A stretch of 17,388 nt of DNA from Acanthamoeba sp. SK_2022b (GCA_027943245.1 JANDJZ010000400.1:1-17388), one strand, 5' to 3'; positions 8,587 through 15,847 are shown, numbered from the stretch's first letter. Notes: generated from the letters alone by a model not told the origin. Numbers and translations are program-made.

Positions 8587-10150
8587 ATGTCCAACTTGAA
8601 CCGCGCCAACACTTCTACCACTGCTGCGCCGAACCCTGTCGTCCAGACCACTGCAGTCCCCCTGGCTGGCGGCATGCAGAACCTGTCACTCAAGGACAAG
8701 GTCGTCCACGAGGCTGAGCGTGTGATCAACCACAAGCCCATCGTCGAGAAGGAGATCGTCAACGAGCGACCTGTCGAGGTTCGCCGCGAGCACCACGTCC
8801 AGCCGATCGTCCACGAGACCGAGCACCGAATTCAGCCCATCATCAAGACCCAGGCCACCACCGAGCGACCTGTCATTGAAAAGGTAACCTCTTGGTCTTC
8901 ACAAGGCAAGCCTTTGTGTTGCCATGCAACTCACATATAAGGAATATATGAAATTTCAGGATAGGAACGTCATGCAGGCTCCCATCGTCGAGCGCGCGGC
9001 CCTCCCCGGCGGTCTCGAGGCCGTCGAGCGCGCCGGTCCCAAGGGTATCATCCACAAGGCCAAGCTCGAGAAGGAGGTTGTGCTCGAGCACCCCGTCGAG
9101 GTCAGGCGCGAGCACCACGTCCAGCCCATCATCCATGAGCGCGAGCACCGCATCCAGCCCATCATCAAGACCGAGGCCACCACCGAGCGACCCGTCATCG
9201 AGACGGACAAGAACGTCATGCGCGCTCCCATCGTCGAACGCGCCGCCCTGCCCGCTGGCCTCGAGGCCGTCGAGCGCACAGGCGCCGAGGGAGTGATCCA
9301 CAGGCCCAAGCTCGAGAAAGACATCGTGGTCGAGCACCCCGTCCAGATCAAGCACGAACATCACGTCCAGCCCATCATCCATGAGCGCGAGCATCGCATC
9401 CAGCCCATCGTCAAGACCGAGGTCACCGCTCAGCAGACCCACACCAACACTGAGAAGAACGTGATGCTGCCCCCGCTTGTCGAGCGCGCGGCCCTGCCAG
9501 CTGGCCTCGAGGCCGTAGAGCGCTCGGGCGCCGAGGGAGTGATCCACAAGGCCAAGCTCGAGAAGGAGATCATCGTCGAGCACCCGGTCCAGGTCAAGCA
9601 CGAGCGCCACATCCAGCCTATCATCCACGAGCGCGAGCACCACATCCAGCCCATCGTTAAGACCGAGGTTACCGCCGCCCGGCCCATCATCGAGAAGGAG
9701 CGTGACGTCATGCTGCCACCCATCATCGAGCCCACCGTGCTGGTCAGCGGCCCGGCCCTAAGCACGCTCCCGGCCAACACGATCGTCCAAACCGGAGCCA
9801 CGGGTCTTGCCGCCGAGCGCGGACTGGCTCACGCCCACAAGCATGGCGCCGACGTGCACAAGCACAAGCACGCTGACATCCGCGACGAGAAGCTGGCCCA
9901 CACCCACAAGCATGGAGCTGACGTCCACTCCCATAAGCACGCCGACTTGGCCGACGCCAAGGCCCCCATCGCCGGCGCCCCTGCGAGCAGCAACACCGCC
10001 ACGTCGGGCCACGCGAGCGTGGGCCAGAAGCTCAAGGGCACGCTGAAGGAGGCTCAGGGCGCAATCACCCGCAACCCGGCTAAGAAGGAGGAGGGCAAGA
10101 TGCTCAAGCACGGCGTCGACCCCACCGCCTCCTCGGCCACCCGCATCTAG
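8587..10150 (+). CDS. Four-repeat charged protein with His-rich C-terminal tail (unknown function)
   Basis: Two exons, 8587-8883 and 8960-10150, are joined by a 76-nt intron (AAG|GTAACC to TTTCAG|GAT) in phase 0, giving 495 residues. Residues ~40-99 and three full units after it repeat an ~82-residue module: VERAALPxGLEAVER, then KLEKEVVxEHPV, then HHVQPIIHEREHRIQPI, then a TERPVIE-like end. A degenerate fifth unit follows. Next come two copies of a 23-residue His module (AHxHKHGADVHxHKHAD), then an amphipathic Lys/Glu/Ala tail (GQKLKGTLKEAQGAI) ending HGVDPTASSATRI. No signal peptide or membrane segment is seen, so it is probably cytosolic, hydrophilic and largely helical or disordered. The His clusters could bind metal, which is inference. 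An in-frame ATG at 8506 in strong context would add 27 residues, but it sits only 6 bp after the TATA-like site. The family is not identified. Confidence 0.85.
9811..9960 (+). repeat. Duplicated His-rich module
   Basis: Two adjacent ~69-bp units encode AHAHKHGADVHKHKHAD and AHTHKHGADVHSHKHAD, each followed by a short acidic or Lys-containing spacer. Each unit has six or seven His at i, i+2 spacing, typical of low-affinity metal-binding tails. Confidence 0.7.
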
Positions 10151-10244
10151 GTGTTGTTTGTGGTTGCACTTAGATAAAGTGTTTGGCACCACCCCTGCAA
10201 ACAAAATGCTCCTTGGCCCACTATGAAGAGAAGAGGAACGATGA
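10151..10244. other. 3' UTR of the His-tail gene
   Basis: Non-coding. It contains TGTGGTTG and GATAAAGTGTTT, both repeated at the same distance after the truncated copy of the gene's tail (14895-14945), so part of the 3' UTR was duplicated with it. There is no AATAAA; GATAAA may serve as the poly(A) signal. Confidence 0.45.
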
Positions 10245-10335
10245 GGAGCATAGTACCGTCCGACGACATCGGACATGAAGCGAACTGGATCACCCTTGTG
10301 CGGGTGAGCAAAGATGTCCGCGTCCACTTCGGGCG
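10245..10335 (-). pseudogene. Short antisense gene remnant, related to 15890-16110
   Basis: On the minus strand the frame reads PEVDADIFAHPHKGDPVRF and then DVVGRYY. The DNA aligns over ~85 bp with 15895-15980, with shared GACATC, AGCGAACTGGA and GTACTATG-like blocks. The flanks do not continue as coding. I infer that both are leftovers of one gene family. The protein is not recognised. Confidence 0.3.
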
Positions 10336-10464
10336 AACGCCATCCCGCTGCTCGACATAAAATGAAGCGGCGAACTTCCTGAAATTTGCGCGCTGTGGCC
10401 CAACAAACTAGGTGCCCCCTCACAACCTTACTCCTCCACCAACGCACGAAGAAGTAAGACAGCC

Positions 10465-13400
10465 ATGGGCGGTGCCGAGAGTGCCCCGCTGCGCCACAGT
10501 CGCTTCATTGTGGTGGTGTGCAGCGCATGCCGAGTCGTTCATTTTCCTGGTGCGTTGAGCTTGCCTCCCCTCTTTCTCTCCACTCAAGCTCTTGCAGGTT
10601 GCAATCGATGCCGCCGACTAGTACCGCGCAGTGCTTGCTCGAAATGTTCACAAACCACCAAGCCATGGCTGAGGTGCCAGAACCCCAGCTGCCGGGGAGA
10701 CTCGTTCGACTCTTATCGGCACGTTTTCGATTGGTTAATCGGAAAAAAAGATAACCCAATAGGCTAAAACGTCCCCTTGTGTGCAGCATCGACATGTCGG
10801 ATACGGACATTGCGAGGGCCTTTAATGCCCTCCTCTTGACGACGCGTGCACCTAGGGTAACAAGCTTCTATTTGCTTGACTTTTTGACGTTCTCTGACCA
10901 CATCCTTCGTCAGCAGGACTACACCAAGTCATGCCTTCTGATCTGTACCGCGTGTACCAGCGCTCAGTTCCCCATCCTAGCTGACTCCCGGCTGGGTGAG
11001 ATCAACTCAGCCGGTGAGCTTGTGGACCGCCAAGGCAACCAACGAGCCTGGCCCATATTTTGCCACAGGTCCAAGTCCTGTCCCGGGGCCACGGGCAACG
11101 TGGCCTGCCTTGATCTCCTCGTCAGCGTTAGCGAGTTAGAACGTGCACAGAAACTGAGCTTGAATACACCCAAGGGGCCAACTCGGAGCAGCGTCAACTA
11201 CTCCAAGCGCCAAATGCGAACCGTGGTCCAGAATGCAGGCACGGGTTCAACTGCATGTACCTCTGCGTATGTGTTTGTAGACAGAATGCTGATCGGTGCA
11301 TTGCGTAGGAGTGACCCTGGTCTGCTGGAACAAGATTTCTCTCACCGGCGCCTTGGGTAGAGGTGAATATGGTGACGTGTTCCGAGGCGAGCTGAGGGGA
11401 ATGGCTGTTGCTGTCAAATGCATCGCCAAGTCGAAGACCAACGCTGCCCGCATGCTTAATGAAGCAACCATGATCAAGTACGTGACGAGTTGAAGAGATA
11501 ACACTTCGTGATAATTAGTGCGTAATTTTTTATATTAATTTTTTGATATATTTCTCGCCAGAAACCTGGACCACCAGAACATTATCAAGCTCGTTGCAGT
11601 CAGCGACACTCAACCAAAGGAGTGGGCTCTAGTGATGGAGCTCGGCGAGAGCAGCCTCCACTACCATGGTCTCTCTATCACGAACAAGCTAAGGATCGCC
11701 ATTGAGATCGGTGAAGCATTGCACTTCCTACACTCACGCCGCCCTCCCATTGTTCACCGCGGTACTCATGTCCCTCTTCCCATTTGTTCATTACACCGCT
11801 GCATTGGTTCAAGCTCGTTTTTTTAATTTTTATTGATTTATTTATTTATTATTTTATTTTGCGCAGACTTGAAGCCGGACAATGTGCTCCTGATGCCCGA
11901 CGGCACGGTCAAACTATGCGACTTTGGCCTGGCGCGCCACCGTTTGAACTCTGCCCTCCGAACTGGCGGCGCTGGGACACTGTTCTACATGTCACGTGAC
12001 CGCCAACAAACGGAGAAGAGCGACATCTACAGTCTGGGGGTCCTCCTGTGGGAGCTCTTCACTGAGACCAAGCCCTACTACGACCAGGCCACTGAGAGAC
12101 CGCCACTTGACCACCCCGGCCTTGCCAGCCCCTTGTGGGCCACCGCCCAGGTTAAGAGCCTCTTAGGGCGGTGCTGGCACCGACTACAAGAGGTAAGACC
12201 GTCCGCAGAAGAGGTGGTCCGTGAGCTGCGGTCCATATATCCAAGTTACACACCCTGTCTTGTTCTGTTGTTTCTTTCCAAGTTTTTGTACGAGGCCCTA
12301 ACTTTACACACCGTCCAGTTGCGCACTGGAAATATATCAGTGGACGCCATAACAAAGAGGTCCAACTAGGCCTGCACGAAGGCGAGTGGCACGGTATCCG
12401 GACGACTGTCCTGATGGTTGACAATAGGTTGATTGCCGGGTCCCTCCTGCAGGAGATGGCCACGCTTAGGTGCTTGTTCTTCCTTATATAAAGATGATTG
12501 GCCTCAAGCTAACCACCTTGTAATCCAGGACTCTGAAGCATGCAAACATTGCCGGGTTGCTCGCCGTCAGCGAGGATTTCATCAGGCAGCGCGTGGCTTT
12601 TGTTTTCGAAAAAACTGAGCAAGGGAACCTGTGTGAAGCTCTGCACAGCTCCTCCAAGCCGAAGCTTTCGACCACCAAAAAACTCGCGATCGCCGCCAGC
12701 ATCGCTGAGGCACTGGACTATCTCCACTCCCAAAGCCCACCAATCATTCACTGCGGTACGGCTACCTCCTCTTTGAATTTGTTGGTCGTTGCGGTTATTG
12801 AGGTGCAAAAAAAAGGAGTGAAGCCCAGCAATGTGCGGCTGAGCAACGGAGTTCCCAAGCTGTGTGGCGTGGCAACCATCAACCATCGCAACTGGCTGGG
12901 TGAAGACACCAGCCCTTCTTCCAACGTCTACATGCCCAGTCGCGAGGAGTTGACGGACAAGAGCGACGTGTTCAGCATGGGCGTCCTCCTATGGGAGTTG
13001 TTCACAGAAGTCTGCGTTGTAGATGTGGCCTCTGCCGAGGCCGCCAGCGATCGTGGTGCCTCTCAGCTGATGGCCTCATCTCGGGTCGCGCAAAACACCA
13101 CTCTCAGCCCGACAAGGACTACCTGCCCTTGTCTTCCATCACAGGCCTTCCGTTCAGCGAGGAGTTGAAGGATCTCATCCGGCGGTGTTTTGCGCGACCC
13201 GAGATGAGGCCATCAGCTGAGAGTGGTGTTTTGCGCGACCCGAGATGAGGCCATCAGCTGCAGAACTGATGCGAGAGCTGCAATATCTCCATTTAAGTGC
13301 GTCCAGCCACAGCGAGGCCAGTTTGTGTGGTGTGGTGTGGTGTGGTGTGGTGTGGTGTGTGGTGTGGGTGGTGTGGTGTGGTGTGGTGTGGTGTGGTGGT

Positions 13401-14142
13401 GTGGTCTGGTAAATTCAAACTGCAGCCAGCCTCTACAAAAAAGCGGGCAGCTCCATTGACGGCGACATGGTAGGCAATACAGGCAGAAACAATCGGAGAG
13501 TTGTTTTGATTGACCGATATCTGTGCAGGTGACCCTCTGCCGCTGGCTACAAGAGAACCGTGGAAGGCTTTCCACCAACCACAAATTATTCCTGGCCCTT
13601 CAGATAGCCCAGCAGTGCCCGCAACGTGCCATACAGTCGCAGTACGTACTGGGATGCAGAACACAGACAAGCTGCCACATTTTTCTTTGCATAGCCCTAA
13701 CTTGTGAGCATCTTGTCCAGGTTTAAACCTACACCGTGTGATGGTGGGCCCACCGTATCCGTTGCATGTGAAGCTAGCCCGGGGCGCTGAACTGCCGCCT
13801 GACGAGATAAGAAAGAGGAGGGCAGTGGAGATCTTCAGCTTCGGAAAGCTGCTGTGGGAACTTCTCACGGAGCAGTTGCCCTGTGCTGACTATCGAGACA
13901 CAGTCGAGTGGTGGATCCTCAGCAAACACAACCACCCATCACCGAACGACAAGCGCATCGCGAGGCTGCGACATGGGAAGCGGCTCCAGGCTCTCATTGG
14001 TCAGTGTTGGCGCCTGGAGGCCAGCACCCGGCCAGCAATCAATGATGTCATCAAGGAGCTGACGATTCTTCTTGAGCCCACACTCTGGGAGAAGCTCATC
14101 TCGTGTGCGTATGCACTCATTTCCTCACTTTCCATTTACTGA
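10465..14142 (+). CDS. Zinc-ribbon/TKL kinase-pseudokinase-C-lobe multidomain protein (many exons)
   Basis: ATG 10465 is in good context (AGCCATGG). My exon model is 10465-10549, 10598-10733, 10787-10856, 10914-11244, 11309-11477, 11562-11761, 11867-12244, 12283-12469, 12529-12755, 12819-13009, 13108-13222, 13264-13296, 13426-13469, 13529-13625, 13721-14104, then 14155-14162 and 14802-14894. It totals 915 codons with matching phases. N-terminal Cys clusters (CSAC, CNRC, CSKC, CQNPSC, then CTAC and CHRSKSC) look like zinc ribbons. A complete kinase domain, a pseudokinase and a third C-lobe follow; each is listed separately. No signal peptide or membrane helix is seen. Strong junctions are those at 10734, 11478, 11762, 12470 and 14105; weak ones are 11245, 12245, 12756, 13010, 13223 and 13626. 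Without the last intron, the frame stops at 14142. It could instead be two or three genes, or partly a pseudogene. Confidence 0.55.
10495..11130 (+). other. N-terminal zinc-ribbon-like Cys clusters
   Basis: After removal of the 48-nt intron at 10550-10597, two CxxC pairs come close together (CSAC and CNRC), followed by CSKC and CQNPSC. A second block, from exon 10914-11244, has CTAC and CHRSKSC. The paired-Cys spacing is that of zinc ribbons or treble clefs, but no named family is recognised. It is likely a protein- or nucleic-acid-binding head for the kinase. Confidence 0.5.
11309..12244 (+). other. Kinase domain 1, TKL-like, catalytically complete
   Basis: The Gly loop is GRGEYGDV and the beta-3 lysine lies in VAVKCI. 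The helix C glutamate is in LNEATMI, the catalytic loop is HRDLKPDN (rebuilt across the 11762-11866 intron), and the metal-binding motif is DFG. KSDIYSLGVLLWELFTE follows, and the late arginine is in VRPSAEEVVREL. All key catalytic residues are present. The APE motif is changed: GTLFYMSRD replaces the usual FYMSPE, losing the glutamate that normally pairs with the late arginine. Lineage features (LLWELFTE, LLGRCW) fit the tyrosine-kinase-like group common in Acanthamoeba. Predicted activity is Ser/Thr or dual specificity. Confidence 0.8.
13064..13108. repeat. Inverted 45-bp copy of the kinase 2 C-lobe segment
   Basis: It is the exact reverse complement of 13216-13260 (45/45 by eye). It sits between GCCTCT and CCGACAAGG. 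Removing 44 nt (13064-13107) restores one continuous kinase frame (GAS then PDKDYLPLSS). It is also positioned so that its end, CTCTCAG, can act as a 3' splice site. Confidence 0.85.
13184..13260. repeat. Tandem 36-bp duplication, 41-bp period, in kinase 2
   Basis: The 36-bp segment GGTGTTTTGCGC to CATCAGCTG occurs at 13184-13219 and 13225-13260, separated by AGAGT. The 41-bp shift breaks the reading frame of RCFARPEMRPSA. A GT-AG intron at 13223-13263, exactly 41 nt, would restore RPSAEKLMREL. Confidence 0.85.
13323..13409. repeat. GTGTG (TGGTG)n microsatellite in an inferred intron
   Basis: About 87 bp of the pentamer GTGTG, with a few GTG interruptions. It lies inside the predicted intron 13297-13425 (donor GTGCGT, acceptor CTGCAG), where a kinase 3 N-lobe would be expected. 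It is strongly strand-asymmetric (G and T only on +). Confidence 0.9.
13426..14104 (+). other. Kinase domain 3, C-lobe only
   Basis: It begins at helix D (LCRWLQENRGRLSTNHKLFL), with no beta-1 to beta-5 strands anywhere upstream. The catalytic loop is reduced to LNLHRVMVGPPYPLHVKLA, with no HRD aspartate and no DFG. The frame then gives EIFSFGKLLWELLTEQLP, LIGQCWRLEASTRPAINDVI and a last helix. The strongest donor (GTACGT at 13642) puts the next exon out of frame; the weak GTGCCA donor at 13626 keeps frame. It is either a vestigial C-lobe or a partly dead exon set. Confidence 0.6.
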
Positions 14143-14175
14143 CTCTTCCCACAGGCCTCCGCGTAGAAATTGCCA

Positions 14176-14780
14176 TTATATCCCTCGGCCCTAGGTCCCC
14201 CGTCACGCCAACAAGGCGTGTCGACGCCCGCCTACACGCCTCACCTCCCTACTGTACATGCACCAGGGTCCAATTGGGTGTTTATCTGGCCTCGTACAAG
14301 TACATCCGTGCTCCCTCCCTTCCCCTCCGATCTCCACTCGCCTCCAGAGCCTCTCCACAGGCTCCTTCCCGAGTGCCAGACCGCTCCGATCTGCGGATGC
14401 CCCACCGTTCGCCTCGGCGCTTCAGCCTCCCCGCTGACCCCGACCGAACGCGTGAGTTCCCTTACTCCTCCTCTCCTCGCCTCTTCTGTGCTCCCGCACG
14501 GACCCCCCCTCTCTCGGGTCGTTCACGCGAGCGTCTCCCACCCGCCCGCCCCAGGACGGGGAGGGCGGCGGGGAGTATCAGCGCAGCCACCTAGTTGCGT
14601 TGCTCGCACGGCGTGGGGTGACGGGCGACTCTCGGAGGGGAGGGCGCACGGATGTACTTGTACGAGGCCAGATAAACACCCAATTGGACCCTGGTGCATG
14701 TACAGTAGGGAGGTGAGGCGTGTAGGCGGGCGTCGACACGCCTTGTTGGCGTGACGGGGGACCAAGGCCGAGGGATATAA
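14176..14780. mobile_element. Foldback/MITE-like element with ~140-bp terminal inverted repeats
   Basis: The left arm 14176-14318 and the right arm 14638-14780 are near-perfect inverted copies, from TTATATCCCTCGG at the outer ends to GTACATCCGTGC at the inner ends. They differ by about one indel and two substitutions. The ~320-bp C-rich centre shows no transposase or other protein motif, so the element is non-autonomous. The 8-bp repeat GAAATTGC flanks it at 14166-14173 and 14802-14809, a possible target site duplication. The outer TATA sequences could instead mark a TA-type target. Long arms with an 8- to 9-bp duplication recall Mutator-like elements, but no family is assigned. Confidence 0.75.
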
Positions 14781-14801
14781 CATTTATAAAACCAAGTTCA
14801 G

Positions 14802-14894
14802 GAAATTGCTGTTCATCATCCGGCTAAAAAGGAGGAGGGCAAGATGCTTAAGCACGGCGTCGACCCCACCGCCTCCTCGGCCACCCGCATCTAA
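14802..14894 (+). CDS. Copy of the His-tail gene's last 25 codons; likely last exon of the kinase gene
   Basis: It opens after a splice acceptor (CCAAGTTCAG) and reads EIAVHHPAKKEEGKMLKHG to TAA at 14892-14894. From 14820 it matches 10076-10150 in 72 of 75 bases. All three differences are silent (AAG/AAA, CTC/CTT, TAG/TAA). The frame joins the kinase exon 14155-14162 directly (phase 0) if the element between is spliced out as 14163-14801. The alternative is a truncated paralogue fragment with no promoter. The silent-only changes argue that it has been under coding selection. Confidence 0.45.
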   Translation, partial: EIAVHHPAKKEEGKMLKHGVDPTASSATRI

Positions 14895-14945
14895 ACCAAA
14901 CATTCTTGATGTTATATGTGGTTGTCGCTCGATAAAGTGTTTCTC
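14895..14945 (+). other. Duplicated 3' UTR
   Basis: TGTGGTTG followed by GATAAAGTGTTT matches the 3' UTR of the His-tail gene at 10158-10182. The duplication therefore includes the probable 3'-end formation signals. Confidence 0.5.
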
Positions 14946-15119
14946 CACTCTTTTGTTGCCAACTAACAGCTCACCCACTCAGCGTTGGGTCGGACAAAAC
15001 CTCAGGTCTTCCCTCCACAATGACACCATCAACGCACCATACCATCAGCGCCACGGAACGTGGGGAGAACGTGGCCTACTCTTACGATACACTTGTGACT
15101 CAAACGGTAAAGTTGGGCT

Positions 15120-15158
15120 GCAAGCATCTAAAGTACTTAAAAGGGGACAGATGCTTGC
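15120..15158. promoter_or_regulatory. 10-bp inverted repeat upstream of the CBM49 gene
   Basis: GCAAGCATCT and AGATGCTTGC are exact reverse complements, 19 nt apart, and the spacer contains CTTAAAAGG. They lie ~65 bp upstream of the TATA-like site, so a dimeric-factor binding site is possible. Confidence 0.35.
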
Positions 15159-15222
15159 GAGCAAACCCACCTAGTTCTCTCGCTTGCACTTTCGTTTTGC
15201 TGTACTGACCGGCACTGCACCA

Positions 15223-15230
15223 CATATAAC
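15223..15230 (+). promoter_or_regulatory. Candidate TATA box of the CBM49 gene
   Basis: CATATAAC lies 62 bp upstream of the ATG, followed by a CT/CA-rich leader. It is a good positional and sequence match to a TATA element. Confidence 0.45.
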
Positions 15231-15291
15231 CAGTCTGTTCATCAACCCTCTGGACCATTCAACTTAACAACTCTCACCTAGCTTAGTGGAG

Positions 15292-15847
15292 ATGAGGTTC
15301 CTACTCGCAATCCTGGCCCTTCTGGCCGCAGTCATCAGCCTAGCCAACGCCCGTACCTTCCCTTTCATCAGAGGAAGCAACGTCAAGAGAGTCTGACTGA
15401 ACGCACCTCTCTTTTCCACCCCGAAGAGTGTACCACTGCCAGCCCGATCCCGCAGCCCCCATGCGATGGAGACTGCCTCGCTTGCTCTGTGGCAATCTCT
15501 TATGTCCCTCGTAGCGGAGGCTCCTGGACCTCAAACGGGGTCACGTTCCAGATCTATGATATCACCCTCACGAACACCGGCACTCAGACTCTTACCTCCG
15601 TCCTCTTTGACATCGGCTTTCCTGCCACCGGGAGCATCACCCAGGTGCGTAGATGCAACAAGATCGAATTTTTGGGTCCTACTTACCCTTTCCCCTTCAG
15701 TTCTGGGTCATGGTGCAGGTCGACTCCACCACCTTCACTATCAGCAACTTGCAACTGGCTCCTGGCTCCTCTCAGGACAACGTTGCTGGCTTCATACTGA
15801 GCGGTGGCGTCCTCCCCGCCACTGCAGTGCTCGTCCCCACTTGCTAG
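15292..15847 (+). CDS. Small secreted protein with a single CBM49-like cellulose-binding domain
   Basis: The model is 15292-15390, 15429-15644 and 15701-15847, 153 residues. The first donor could instead be at 15382, which gives a 47-nt intron; the second intron (GTGCGT to TTCAG, 56 nt) is clear. A classic signal peptide, MRFLLAILALLAAVISLANA, comes first. A short Cys-rich linker (CTTASPIPQPPCDGDCLAC) follows. Then a ~95-residue beta-sandwich domain shows GGSWTSNGVTFQIYDITLTN, TLTSVLFDI, ISNLQLAPGSS and a VAGFIL end, the pattern of CBM49. That family binds cellulose and occurs in amoebozoan cellulases and in the Acanthamoeba cyst-wall Luke lectins, which carry two or three copies. One copy and no enzyme domain suggest a small cyst-wall lectin. 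CBM49 is assigned from pattern only. Confidence 0.75.

Larger units (their letters stand above)
12300..13296 (+). other. Kinase domain 2, pseudokinase
   Basis: The fold is recognisable from TLKHANIAGLLAVSED, SIAEALDYLHSQSPPIIHC, LTDKSDVFSMGVLLWELFTE and LIRRCFARPEMRPSA. Key residues are lost: no Gly loop (VQLGLHEGEWHG), no beta-3 lysine (TTVLMV), HRDLKPSN became HCVKPSN, and DFG became CGV. It should not transfer phosphate and may regulate kinase 1. The intron at 12756-12818 has a poor acceptor (A-rich, no pyrimidine tract) and is a multiple of three, so retention is possible. The C-lobe is broken in raw sequence by the rearrangement at 13064-13260. Confidence 0.7.
14946..15291. other. Upstream region of the CBM49 gene
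   Basis: No supported gene; the short ATG frame at 15020-15208 has no recognisable features. It holds a perfect 10-bp inverted repeat (15120-15129 and 15149-15158) and a TATA-like CATATAAC at 15223-15230, followed by a pyrimidine-rich leader. Confidence 0.5.

Noticed and set aside
8873..9801. Minus-strand ORFs opposite the His-tail repeat gene
   Set aside because: They are shadows of the repeats on the + strand, whose spliced frame has consistent codon use and an in-phase intron.
13323..13409. GTGTG tract as a telomere-like or CRISPR-like array
   Set aside because: It is a simple pentamer microsatellite with no spacers and no telomeric motif.
13426..13460. Encoded TSLYKKAGS resembles the linker peptide of the Gateway attB1 cloning site
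   Set aside because: The DNA differs from attB1 at several positions (all third-base or synonymous type), the Thr arises only after inferred splicing, and both flanks are host-like kinase exons. Vector contamination is unlikely, so I treat it as chance.
14170..14754. Open frames across the foldback element (14103-14594 and 14170-14754)
   Set aside because: They are Arg/Pro/Ser-rich, made by GC-rich sequence, with no motif, and they run through both inverted arms. They are not credible as a transposase.
15020..15208. 62-codon ATG frame upstream of the CBM49 gene
   Set aside because: No domain, signal peptide or conserved feature is seen, and it overlaps the likely promoter and inverted repeat.
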